Shown here one piece after another: positions 15,932 to 21,910 of a DNA stretch of 24,092 bases. The DNA lies in IMG/VR virus record IMGVR_UViG_3300036846_000181, positions 1 to 24,092 of that record; one strand, given 5' to 3'. Numbering within the stretch: position 1 is the stretch's first letter; the number at the start of each line of letters is the position of its first letter. A model generated the notes under the pieces. The model had not been told where the DNA came from. It did not search any database and saw only the letters and a program-made list of their open reading frames with translations. The position numbers and the translations under genes are program-made. The stretch is from a virus.

Positions 15932-16111
15932 AGTGGTTTGCTGCCATCCCTTGAGTTTGACATTTTCCTCGGTGTAGGCGCACCGCCGACATCCCCGAAT
16001 TTGATAGGCGTCGTTACCGACAGGGTTCTGCCAAGCGTGGCCGCGTAGAGAACATTTTAATCGTTCCTTGGCCTCGTCAATCGCGATCCAAAAAAGCAGC
16101 AGTCTGATCAT
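15908..16111 (-). CDS. Small putative zinc-binding protein on the opposite strand
   Basis: This 67-residue protein has the arrangement LKCSLRGHAW, then GCRRCAYTEE, that is Cys19, His25 and a CxxC pair at residues 40 and 43. Together these could coordinate a zinc ion, as in tiny phage proteins with a CxxxGHxW...CxxC pattern. A hydrophobic N-terminus (MIRLLLFWIAI) precedes it. A good ribosome site (AAAGGA, five bases before the ATG) lies inside the upstream minus-strand gene, which overlaps it by 35 bases. It also overlaps the end of the GH16 gene by 24 bases. Function unknown. Confidence 0.55.
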   Translation of the reverse strand: MIRLLLFWIAIDEAKERLKCSLRGHAWQNPVGNDAYQIRGCRRCAYTEENVKLKGWQQTTSFYSHVC

Positions 16112-16271
16112 CGCTGTCCTTTCGTTCGGTCATCAAGAGAATGCCCCCGTCAGGTTCGACCGTGTAACCCAAAATCGGGGTCTCCTGACCATTGAAGCTC
16201 ACCCGCACCAGAGCGGTGGGATCGTTCTTGGCCAGTCTGTTGAGGATTTCCAGCAAGCGGATAATTGTCAT
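16077..16271 (-). CDS. Small opposite-strand phage protein of unknown function
   Basis: This 64-residue protein begins MTIIRLLEILNRLAKNDPTAL and continues VRVSFNGQETPILGYTVEP and GGILLMTER. It has the layout of a common type of small phage protein (a helix of the form LLExLxxLxxDxxVxV, then beta strands and a final LxL). It is the first gene of a two-gene minus-strand pair placed inside a plus-strand tail operon. Only 17 bases separate it from the divergent tail gene at 16289, so its promoter would have to lie inside that gene. No strong ribosome site was seen. Function unknown. Confidence 0.55.
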   Translation of the reverse strand: MTIIRLLEILNRLAKNDPTALVRVSFNGQETPILGYTVEPDGGILLMTERKDSDDQTAAFLDRD

Positions 16272-16288
16272 GAGGCTCTGAGATAGAA

Positions 16289-17140
16289 GTGACCGTCCCG
16301 TTCCTACAGGTCAAACCAAAGGCGATCAAGCTCAAAGTCTCACCGCGATTTCCTGCACAACTTCTCTCCGGTATCGGCACCTCGGTTCGGAAAGCTAGTG
16401 GCAACTACACGGTTGATCTGAATTATAACGACTTCGCGCAGGCAGTGGCGCTGCCGCCCGGCACGCTCTTTACGTTGATTTGGGAGCCCACCAGCCAGCA
16501 ATATATCTTGGTGCCGTTGTCTTTGGTGGTGGGTGTCAACGAAGCGCCCGCTGATGGTTCGACCTACGGACGCAATAATCTGACATGGGTGAAGGCACTC
16601 CCGTTGTCAGGCGGGACGTTGACCGGTGCGTTGATCCTTGCCGCCGATCCGACGACCGCGCTTGGCGCGGCAACCAAGCAATACACGGACAGCAAGGCGG
16701 CGACTGTTGCGCCACTCATGGATGGCGCGGCGGCTGTCGGCGCGTCGGGACTATTCGCGCGTCAGGATCACGTTCATCCCTCTGATACGACCCGAATGGC
16801 GACCGTTGGCGGGCAAACCATTACGGGCGGTTTCAAGGTCACGCCAAGCAACGCCATCGGCACGGTGACGACCGGCACGGTGACGCCCGATCCGTTCAAC
16901 GGTAATTATCAGTTTTATACCAACAACGGCGCGCACACGTTGGCGGCTCCCGCGAGTGACTGTGCGATTGACATCCTCGTCACCAACGGTGCGAGTGCGG
17001 GAGCGATTACGTTCTCTGGCTTCACCGTTGGTGCCATAGGAGCCGGTGATGCGCTGACGACCACCAACACCCAAAAATTCCTTATCTCGATCCGCCGCAT
17101 CAACGCGATTGCGACCTACAGCATCAAGGCGCTGCAATAA
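16289..17140 (+). CDS. Tail protein with repeated module (copy C) and C-terminal appendage domain
   Basis: This 283-residue protein begins at a GTG. Residues about 12-80 carry the third, more diverged copy of the module found at 12519 and 12734 (IKLKVSPRFPAQLLSGIGTS, then GNYTVDLNYNDF, then QQYILVPLSLVV). The rest includes LPLSGGTLTGALILAADPTT and ATKQYTDSKAA, a typical tail-fibre shaft repeat, then FARQDHVHPSDTTRM, a common tail-fibre motif (DxVHPxD), and a beta tip. The module is likely the docking part and the shaft plus tip the variable part. The stop abuts the following gene. Confidence 0.7.
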   Translation: MTVPFLQVKPKAIKLKVSPRFPAQLLSGIGTSVRKASGNYTVDLNYNDFAQAVALPPGTLFTLIWEPTSQQYILVPLSLVVGVNEAPADGSTYGRNNLTWVKALPLSGGTLTGALILAADPTTALGAATKQYTDSKAATVAPLMDGAAAVGASGLFARQDHVHPSDTTRMATVGGQTITGGFKVTPSNAIGTVTTGTVTPDPFNGNYQFYTNNGAHTLAAPASDCAIDILVTNGASAGAITFSGFTVGAIGAGDALTTTNTQKFLISIRRINAIATYSIKALQ

Positions 17141-17968
17141 ATGCCGACGCTTTACTTTAGCACGGTCGGCACAACGTCTTGGACAGTTCCGGATGACTGT
17201 CGCAGGCTGGACACCATCGAATGCATCGGCGGTGGCGGAAGCGGCGCATCCTCTGGCGTGAATGCTAACGTATGCTCTGGCGGTGGCGGCGGGGGTTACG
17301 CCAAGAAATCCAACGTGCCGGTAACGCCGCGTAGCTCCATCAGCGTGACAATCGGCGGGGGCGGAGCGGCGGTCTCTGGCGTGTCCAATGGCAATGCAGG
17401 CGGCACCACGAATTTCGGTGGATTTTGTGCGGCGACAGGCGGGGGCGCTGGAACGCAAGCCATCGCCAGTTCGTCGGGATCGGGCGGCGCTGGTGGGGGC
17501 CTCAGCATCGGCGATAGCGGCTTCACTGGTGGCGTCGGAGGTACCGGATTTGGCAACGGGGCGGCATCAGCCAACGCTGGCGGCGGGGGCGGGGCGGCGG
17601 GTCCGAGTGGCAACGGTGGTGCGGGTCAGAGTGTATCAACCAGTTTGACGTATGGGGCCGGTGGCGCAGGCGATGCGGGCGCGGGGGGGGCCGGTTCAGC
17701 GGCAGGTGGAACGACAAGCGGGACCGGTGGCACCGGGTCAGAGATGGGCAGCGGGTTTGGTTGCGGCGGCGGTTCTGGCGGTTGCGGCGGCAACAACTCA
17801 GCCGCGTCCAGTGGGGGCGGCGGGCAGTTTGGTGGCGGCTCTGGCGCAGCGTCGGCTCAAGGTGCGAGCGGCACCGCTGTTACGGGAGCGGGCCGTCAGG
17901 GATTTGCCAAGATCACTTACACGTCGGTCCACGATGCCTACTTCAACATCCCGATGATGGGTTTCTGA
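17141..17968 (+). CDS. Glycine-rich tail tip / adhesin-like protein
   Basis: This 275-residue protein opens with FSTVGTTSWTVPDDCRRLDT and then contains more than 200 residues of Gly-, Ser- and Ala-rich repeats (many GGGG and GGGGA runs), closing with AGRQGFAKITYTS and a short aromatic tail (HDAYFNIPMMGF). The opening WTVP...ECIGGGG is typical of a glycine-rich domain widespread on phage tails, where polyglycine-type helices form a compact receptor-binding tip, as in gp38-type adhesins. The identity is from composition. The stop overlaps the next ATG (TGATG). Confidence 0.72.
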   Translation: MPTLYFSTVGTTSWTVPDDCRRLDTIECIGGGGSGASSGVNANVCSGGGGGGYAKKSNVPVTPRSSISVTIGGGGAAVSGVSNGNAGGTTNFGGFCAATGGGAGTQAIASSSGSGGAGGGLSIGDSGFTGGVGGTGFGNGAASANAGGGGGAAGPSGNGGAGQSVSTSLTYGAGGAGDAGAGGAGSAAGGTTSGTGGTGSEMGSGFGCGGGSGGCGGNNSAASSGGGGQFGGGSGAASAQGASGTAVTGAGRQGFAKITYTSVHDAYFNIPMMGF

Positions 17969-18198
17969 TGATCTGGCTTGTTGTGCTGGTGTTGTTGCAT
18001 ACGCCTGACGGTGCGGACGTTGTTGTGAGCGCCAACGAGGTTGTCAGCATGCGCGGGCCGAGAGCGGAGGACCCCGGAAAACATTTTACGCCCGGTGTCC
18101 ACTGCCTGATCAACACCACGGACGGCAAATACGTTGCGGTAAAGGAAACCTGCGTGGAGGTAATGCGGATTTTCGTGGACACGGAGCGAGCACCATAA
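17968..18198 (+). CDS. Small protein with N-terminal hydrophobic segment, unknown function
   Basis: This 76-residue protein starts MIWLVVLVLLHTPDGADVVV. It has a short hydrophobic stretch (IWLVVLVLL) that may be an inner strand or a weak membrane segment, then SANEVVSMRGPRAEDPGKHF and a Cys-containing part with TDGKYVAVKETC. It resembles small phage and prophage proteins of the form HTPDGxEVxVxxxxVxSxR, located near lysis genes, with no known function. The start is in a TGATG overlap with the glycine-rich gene, so coupling is likely. Confidence 0.6.
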   Translation: MIWLVVLVLLHTPDGADVVVSANEVVSMRGPRAEDPGKHFTPGVHCLINTTDGKYVAVKETCVEVMRIFVDTERAP

Positions 18199-18208
18199 GG
18201 AGAGAAAA

Positions 18209-18493
18209 ATGTCAGGCCTGATCGGAACGCTAATTGGGATCATCTTCGTCATCATCATCCTCGGTGTGATCTGGTGGGCGATCACTCAACTGTTGCCTCT
18301 GATCCCGTTACCCGAACCGTTCGCCAGGATCGTGCATGTGCTCTTGGTTGTGATCTTGGTGCTCGTCGTGCTTTGGATCATCATCGTGCTTCTCGGCGCT
18401 GCGGGCGTGCATGTTGCAGGCCCCTTTCACGTCGGAAACTTCGCAAGTCGATCCGTTGCCGCCTTATCCGCCACCGCCGCCATCGATTTGTAA
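18209..18493 (+). CDS. Holin candidate, two-helix membrane protein
   Basis: This 94-residue protein has two clear transmembrane segments (about residues 4-32 and 42-68, for example IIFVIIILGVIWWAI and VLLVVILVLVVLWIIIVLL) joined by a short polar loop rich in Pro. The pattern resembles the Thivi_2564-type small membrane proteins, and the size and place immediately before the endolysin suggest a holin that opens the inner membrane. The ribosome site AAGGAGAG precedes the ATG at 18209. A holin role is not proven by sequence; no spanin gene is evident. Confidence 0.68.
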   Translation: MSGLIGTLIGIIFVIIILGVIWWAITQLLPLIPLPEPFARIVHVLLVVILVLVVLWIIIVLLGAAGVHVAGPFHVGNFASRSVAALSATAAIDL

Positions 18494-18503
18494 GGGGTGT
18501 TAA

Positions 18504-19268
18504 ATGAGCGATCACCCCTCCTGTATCGACATAAGCCATTGGCAAGATTTTCCTGACTTCGATCAGGTGCGCGCCGCTGGCGTCGTCGCGATGATCCACA
18601 AGGCGACCGAAGGCACCGGCTACATCGATCCCAACCGCACGACCAACATCACCAACGCAGTACGGGCAGGGATTGCGTGCTGCACCTATCATTGGCTCTC
18701 GCCGGGTGTCAGTGCGGCGGCGCAGATGGAATTTTATCTTGATGTGGTCGATCCCGTCGAAGGCGAGCGCATGGTGATCGATTACGAGGAGCAAGGCTGT
18801 ACGCTGGACGAACTTAAGGAAGCGGTGCGCGCCTTGAAGGCGGACCCTCGCGGTTTGCAAGTCACCGTCTACAGTGGCCATCTGCTCAAAGAGCAGTTGG
18901 GCAACGACCGCGACGATTATCTCGCCGAGAACACTGACCTCTGGCTCGCGCAGTACACTGATGGTCAGCCGTCCTGGCCGGACGAGACCTATGACAACTG
19001 GACCCTCTGGCAATATTCAGAGACCGGTCAGGTGGACGGCATCTACGGCAGTGAGGTTGATCTCAACCAGTTCGATGGACCGGATGACGAGCTAATCGAA
19101 TGGATCAGCCCGGAAGGCGCAGCGCCGCCGAGACCTCAACCGCCGCCCGGTGACACGGTGTTCGTCAACGTCATCGCGCCCGACAACATCAAGATACAGG
19201 TCCACGTCTCCGGTGCGCGGGTGTTGGGAGAAGCCCGGCGCGGGCCTGACATCAAGAGGAGACGATGA
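18504..19268 (+). CDS. GH25 family endolysin (N-acetylmuramidase)
   Basis: This 254-residue protein has the GH25 muramidase fold: the opening CIDISHWQDFPDF (Asp9 in DISHWQ), MIHKATEGTGYID, the TYHWLSP segment, the catalytic pair in MVIDYEEQG (Asp93, Glu95), and the closing LWLAQYTDG, WTLWQYS and VDLNQF. It hydrolyses the sugar backbone of peptidoglycan at the end of the cycle. Residues about 205-254 form a Pro-rich linker and a short basic C-terminal segment, which may help substrate binding. No signal peptide is present, so it needs the holin. The last bases overlap the start of the following gene. Confidence 0.88.
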   Translation: MSDHPSCIDISHWQDFPDFDQVRAAGVVAMIHKATEGTGYIDPNRTTNITNAVRAGIACCTYHWLSPGVSAAAQMEFYLDVVDPVEGERMVIDYEEQGCTLDELKEAVRALKADPRGLQVTVYSGHLLKEQLGNDRDDYLAENTDLWLAQYTDGQPSWPDETYDNWTLWQYSETGQVDGIYGSEVDLNQFDGPDDELIEWISPEGAAPPRPQPPPGDTVFVNVIAPDNIKIQVHVSGARVLGEARRGPDIKRRR

Positions 19269-19465
19269 TGCCTCCGTATCCAAAACCACAATCTCAAGCG
19301 CAGCGCGGCGCGATGTACTCCGCTGCCCAAGGTAAGAGCACGCTCGGCATCCCGAAGAAAGTCGGCGCGGAATTTGCGAAGGGCGACAAGCCGGGCAAGT
19401 TACCTGAGTACAAGCAACCGGTTCACTACCCACCCCTCGGACATCTGGCAACGCGGCGAAAGTAA
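19265..19465 (+). CDS. Small phage protein with AMYSAAQGKSTLGIPKKVG motif
   Basis: This 66-residue basic protein shows the motif QRGAMYSAAQGKSTLGIP followed by KKVGAEFAKGD, a pattern I recall in many small phage proteins whose role is unknown (often a short KSTLGIPKxVGxEF stretch). The ending is rich in Pro and basic residues. It starts in an ATGATG overlap with the endolysin gene, preceded by a GAGGAGA ribosome site. Function unknown; a structural or lysis-linked role would be guesswork. Confidence 0.65.
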   Translation: MMPPYPKPQSQAQRGAMYSAAQGKSTLGIPKKVGAEFAKGDKPGKLPEYKQPVHYPPLGHLATRRK

Positions 19466-19489
19466 CCTCAACAGAAGAAAGGAAAGTGC

Positions 19490-20065
19490 ATGCAGCCGTT
19501 TCTTGCAATGATTACACCCGTGAGTGCCGAACACCCCGCGCATCCCATCGCGCCCGGTGGTTCGCCTCCGGAAATCTGGCCTTCGCCGGGACATCCCGCA
19601 CATCCGATTGCGCCGGGTGGACCGCCGCCACACCCGTCGCATCCGATTGTGATCATCCCACCGGACAGCATCGCACCGGGCGTGCCGACGCACCCGATCT
19701 ATATCCCGATCTACCCGTCGCATCCCATCGTGATCCCGCCCGGCAGTCTTGGCGATGGCAAGCCAGAACATCCGATCTATTTGCCACCCGGCATTTGGGG
19801 ACCAACGGACCCATTCCCGACGCATCCCATCGTGATCCCGCCTGAGAGCGTTGCACCGGGCGTGCCGACGCATCCCATCGTGATCCCGCCGCCACCACTC
19901 GGCATTTGGGGTGGAGCGAACGAGCCATTCCCGACGCCGCCGATTTTCCTGCCGCCAAATGCGGACAGGGAGAGGTTGATCGAGTGGACGATTGGTTGGA
20001 GCGAGGACACCGGTTGGGTCGTGGTCGGCGTTCCCAATGTCCCGGCACCAACGCCATCGAAATAG
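19490..20065 (+). CDS. Repeat protein of His-Pro-Ile units, unknown function
   Basis: This 191-residue protein consists mostly of Pro-rich units built around HPI: eight HPI copies plus a degenerate PPI (for example THPIVIPPESVAPGVP and SHPIVIPPGSLGDGKP). The repeats run from about residue 10 to 155, and the C-terminal end (RLIEWTIGWSEDTGWVVVGV) is a small aromatic beta piece. It has no cysteine and no predicted membrane segment. Long Pro-rich stretches suggest an extended rod or spacer. GAAGAAAGGAAAG precedes the ATG. It is the last gene before the terminator pair. I recall similar HPIVIPP-type proteins in phages of alphaproteobacteria, none with known function. Confidence 0.68.
   Translation: MQPFLAMITPVSAEHPAHPIAPGGSPPEIWPSPGHPAHPIAPGGPPPHPSHPIVIIPPDSIAPGVPTHPIYIPIYPSHPIVIPPGSLGDGKPEHPIYLPPGIWGPTDPFPTHPIVIPPESVAPGVPTHPIVIPPPPLGIWGGANEPFPTPPIFLPPNADRERLIEWTIGWSEDTGWVVVGVPNVPAPTPSK
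19721..19890 (+). repeat. Repeated 20-base units within the His-Pro-Ile gene
   Basis: CATCCCATCGTGATCCCGCC occurs three times exactly, at 19721-19740, 19823-19842 and 19871-19890. GCACCGGGCGTGCCGACGCA occurs twice, at 19673-19692 and 19853-19872. Unequal recombination between the copies could change gene length. Confidence 0.85.
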
Positions 20066-20088
20066 AAAAGCCGGGCTCGCGCCCGGCT
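20061..20088 (-). terminator. Minus-strand terminator of the convergent pair
   Basis: AGCCGGGC (20069-20076) pairs perfectly with GCCCGGCT (20081-20088) around the loop TCGC. On the minus strand the stem is followed by TTTCTATTT (20068-20060). On the plus strand no T tract follows, so it should stop minus-strand transcripts coming from the gene at 20131-20367. Confidence 0.75.
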
Positions 20089-20099
20089 CTTGAGATTGT

Positions 20100-20127
20100 C
20101 CCCGGCCTTCGGGCCGGGGCTTTTTTT
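20100..20127 (+). terminator. Plus-strand terminator at the end of the late operon
   Basis: CCCCGGCC (20100-20107) pairs perfectly with GGCCGGGG (20112-20119) around a TTCG tetraloop closed by a C-G pair. Seven T residues follow at 20121-20127. It lies just after the last late gene and faces the minus-strand block. Confidence 0.93.
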
Positions 20128-20130
20128 ATG

Positions 20131-20367
20131 TCACCTCGTCCTATTCGGTACGCCTAGCGTGTCATTGTTGACGACATTCTTTAGAGCGACCCATACTGCC
20201 GTCGCTTCGCGACGTTCGCGCTCGCACCAAAGCACGACATGAGTTTCGTTCGGGCCGCCAATCATCACGCCAGTCCATTCCTTCGGCGGATCGGGATTGC
20301 GGATGTCCGCGATCTCATAGCCCGTCGTCTTGAAGCGAATGATGTCACCATTCTCCATCGGTATCAT
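20131..20367 (-). CDS. Small hypothetical phage protein
   Basis: This 78-residue protein starts MIPMENGDIIRFKTTGYEIA and contains PPKEWTGVMIGGP and TAVWVALKNV. It looks like a small beta protein with a possible SH3-like or barrel shape, but I recognise no family. An in-frame TTG lies at 20373, but AGGGG (20376-20380) is eight bases from the ATG at 20367, so the ATG is chosen. It is separated from the rest of the minus-strand block by 202 bases with its own promoter, and its stop codon directly faces the late-operon terminators. Confidence 0.6.
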   Translation of the reverse strand: MIPMENGDIIRFKTTGYEIADIRNPDPPKEWTGVMIGGPNETHVVLWCERERREATAVWVALKNVVNNDTLGVPNRTR

Positions 20368-20386
20368 TTTCAATTCCCCTTGGTCA

Positions 20387-20402
20387 CGGACAAAATTGTC
20401 CG
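20387..20402. promoter_or_regulatory. Palindrome upstream of the small minus-strand gene, possible operator
   Basis: CGGACAA and TTGTCCG form a perfect 7-base inverted repeat around AA (20387-20402), about 20 bases before the ATG at 20367 and in the leader downstream of the candidate promoter. It could be an operator or a small hairpin near the ribosome site. Confidence 0.4.
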
Positions 20403-20469
20403 CGCGAGAGGATCATAGCAAATCGGGTTTTGCGAAATCGGCGAAATCTTAATTTTTGCGATGTGATGT

Positions 20470-20497
20470 GCTATACAGTCGCTAAAAACGCTGTCGA
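20470..20497 (-). promoter_or_regulatory. Candidate minus-strand sigma70-like promoter
   Basis: On the minus strand TCGACA (20497-20492) is a near-consensus -35, sixteen bases from TATAGC (20475-20470) as -10. It would drive the gene at 20131-20367. A direct pair TCAACAG (20511-20505) and TCGACAG (20497-20491) sits at and above the -35. The match is moderate. Confidence 0.5.
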
Positions 20498-20543
20498 AAA
20501 AATCTGTTGACACGGGAAACACAGGTGATCCGCGCACGATCTC

Positions 20544-20571
20544 GACGGGTCACATCGCACAAGTGCCCGTC
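20544..20571 (-). other. Stem-loop overlapping the end of the minus-strand operon
   Basis: GACGGG (20544-20549) pairs with CCCGTC (20566-20571), and with one bulged base the stem extends by CAC/GTG (20551-20553 with 20563-20565). It covers the stop codon of the gene at 20570-20800. No T tract follows on the minus strand, so it is not a classical intrinsic terminator; it may protect the mRNA 3' end or mark a Rho-dependent end. Confidence 0.35.
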
Positions 20572-20800
20572 AAAGCTCGATCTCGACTTTCTTCGCGCCC
20601 GCATGCCGCAGGATCAAGCGCGCGAAGTTGATCGCGTTCTCTTGCGGCATCGCGAACCACGACACCATCGAACCGAAATTGACCACGACGTTGCCCTTGC
20701 TGTCGTGGGCAACGCCGATGTTGAGTGCGCCGCTATCATGTGAGCCAAGCGAACCTTCCGGATACTCGCCTGTCGGTCCAATCTTCTCGTTTTTCTTCAT
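20570..20800 (-). CDS. Small hypothetical phage protein
   Basis: This 76-residue protein begins MKKNEKIGPTGEYPEGSLGS and has a central hydrophobic segment NVVVNFGSMVSWFAM followed by a helix (ENAINFARLILRHA). I recognise no family; the pattern of short strands then an amphipathic helix occurs in many small phage early proteins. Its ATG overlaps the stop of the upstream gene (ATGA), and it appears to be the last gene of the minus-strand operon. Confidence 0.62.
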   Translation of the reverse strand: MKKNEKIGPTGEYPEGSLGSHDSGALNIGVAHDSKGNVVVNFGSMVSWFAMPQENAINFARLILRHAGAKKVEIEL

Positions 20801-21042
20801 GCGTTTCCCGCCGCTATAAATTCCACCCCTTCTTGCTCAAGCGTGTCGGCGCTGTCGCGCAGCATGGCGATGATCCGCCCGCTGTTCGGATCGGTGGCCC
20901 AAGCAAAGCTCACGTCATCGTCACAGTCACACCAAACAATCAGGGCGAAGCGCGTCGCACCGCATCCCGTGATCTGCTTGAGGGTCTTGTCATTGGCGAC
21001 CATTAGCGCCTTTATCGCCGCCGTCTCACGGTCATTTTCCAT
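20797..21042 (-). CDS. Small hypothetical phage protein
   Basis: This 81-residue protein begins MENDRETAAIKALMVANDKT and has a compact Cys-containing middle (FALIVWCDCDDDVSFAWATD) and an acidic C-terminal helix. I recognise no family. A GTG at 21051 is in frame, but the GGAG ribosome site (21054-21051) overlaps it and lies eight bases from the ATG at 21042, so the ATG is chosen. It overlaps the next gene by ATGA, showing coupled translation. Confidence 0.6.
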   Translation of the reverse strand: MENDRETAAIKALMVANDKTLKQITGCGATRFALIVWCDCDDDVSFAWATDPNSGRIIAMLRDSADTLEQEGVEFIAAGNA

Positions 21043-21047
21043 TGTCG

Positions 21048-21692
21048 TCACTCCGCAGGCAGAAGCTTGAGCGCCGCACTGTATCGTTTCTCAAGCTCGA
21101 TCTTGCCGCCGATCCCATCCTTCTCGGCTATGTTCCGCAGAAGCGGCAAGCCCTTGTTGATCGCGGCCTCGATCTCGTCCCGGCTCGCGGTTCGGCCTTC
21201 CGTAAACCACAGCGTCTCAAGCGGTGGGCCGACCTCGAATAGCACGCCGCCACGCCCGTCGCTAATCGGCCGGAAATTCTTGGTGATCCAGATCAGGATT
21301 GCGCCGGGATTGTGCATGATGCCAACCCCGCCCATGACGGTGCCCGCAGGCATGTCCTTTTCGTTCCGACGCATCTTGGGCTGCGCCAGGAACGGGCATG
21401 CCTTCACGGCATATTCCGCGCAGTCACGGTGAGACGGTGGCTCGCTCGACACCCTGTTGATGGAACACATCGGGCCGATGACGAACGCCAGGAATTGGCC
21501 TAGCGGTTGGCCGCACAGCCAGCACAGTTTCTTGTTGTAGGCATCTTTGACCTTGCCGGGGCCGATTGCCCGGAAGTCCCATTTGCCGTCAATCATCGCA
21601 ACGAACCACGGCACTGGATAGCCGCGCTCGTTGACGGGTAGTCTCGCCATCCGCGCCGGGATGGCGATGTCTTTGATCGCATTATTGAGCAT
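21048..21692 (-). CDS. Cys-rich phage protein of unknown function
   Basis: This 214-residue protein has a segment NERGYPVPWFVAMIDGKWDF, then CWLCGQPLGQFLAFVIGPMC, then PPSHRDCAEYA and ACPFL. I recall these blocks from a family of hypothetical proteins in phages and prophages of alpha- and actinobacteria. Cys57, Cys60, Cys76, His88, Cys91 and Cys99 could bind zinc. The C-terminal half has a GGVLFEVGPPLETLWFTEG segment. The strong ribosome site GGAGGT precedes the ATG. It lies in the middle of the minus-strand block, suggesting an early or regulatory role, but no function is known to me. Confidence 0.7.
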   Translation of the reverse strand: MLNNAIKDIAIPARMARLPVNERGYPVPWFVAMIDGKWDFRAIGPGKVKDAYNKKLCWLCGQPLGQFLAFVIGPMCSINRVSSEPPSHRDCAEYAVKACPFLAQPKMRRNEKDMPAGTVMGGVGIMHNPGAILIWITKNFRPISDGRGGVLFEVGPPLETLWFTEGRTASRDEIEAAINKGLPLLRNIAEKDGIGGKIELEKRYSAALKLLPAE

Positions 21693-21721
21693 GTCGTACC
21701 TCCGACACGCCCCCTCTGAAT

Positions 21722-21910
21722 TTACCCCGGATAGTTGCTCATTTCCGCGATGCGCTTCGCTTCCAGTGCCAAATACTCCGACATGTTGGCGTGGTGACGC
21801 CGGAAGATGTCTTGGTCCGTGCTGTTCGCTTCGTGGGCATGGTAGTTCGCAAGCCGCAAGTGGAGCTTGATCGCCTCCGCGTGGCTCAACGTCGTCTTGG
21901 GCATGCTCAT
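21722..21910 (-). CDS. Small helical hypothetical protein
   Basis: This 62-residue protein begins MSMPKTTLSHAEAIKLHLRL and is almost entirely helical and rich in His, Ala and Glu (ANYHAHEANSTDQDIF, then HANMSEYLALEAKRI). No motif is recognised. It starts at an ATGA overlap with the HTH gene and is separated from the Cys-rich gene by 29 bases. Either of two in-frame ATGs (21910 or 21904) could be used; the first is given because of the overlap. Confidence 0.58.
   Translation of the reverse strand: MSMPKTTLSHAEAIKLHLRLANYHAHEANSTDQDIFRRHHANMSEYLALEAKRIAEMSNYPG

Noticed and set aside
19673-19890. Repeats that could be taken for a CRISPR array
   Set aside because: The units lie inside a continuous protein frame, have irregular spacing and no unique spacers of constant length.
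20507-20512. Consensus TTGACA on the plus strand
   Set aside because: No -10 at a suitable distance and no plus-strand gene downstream; it lies in the convergent minus-strand area.
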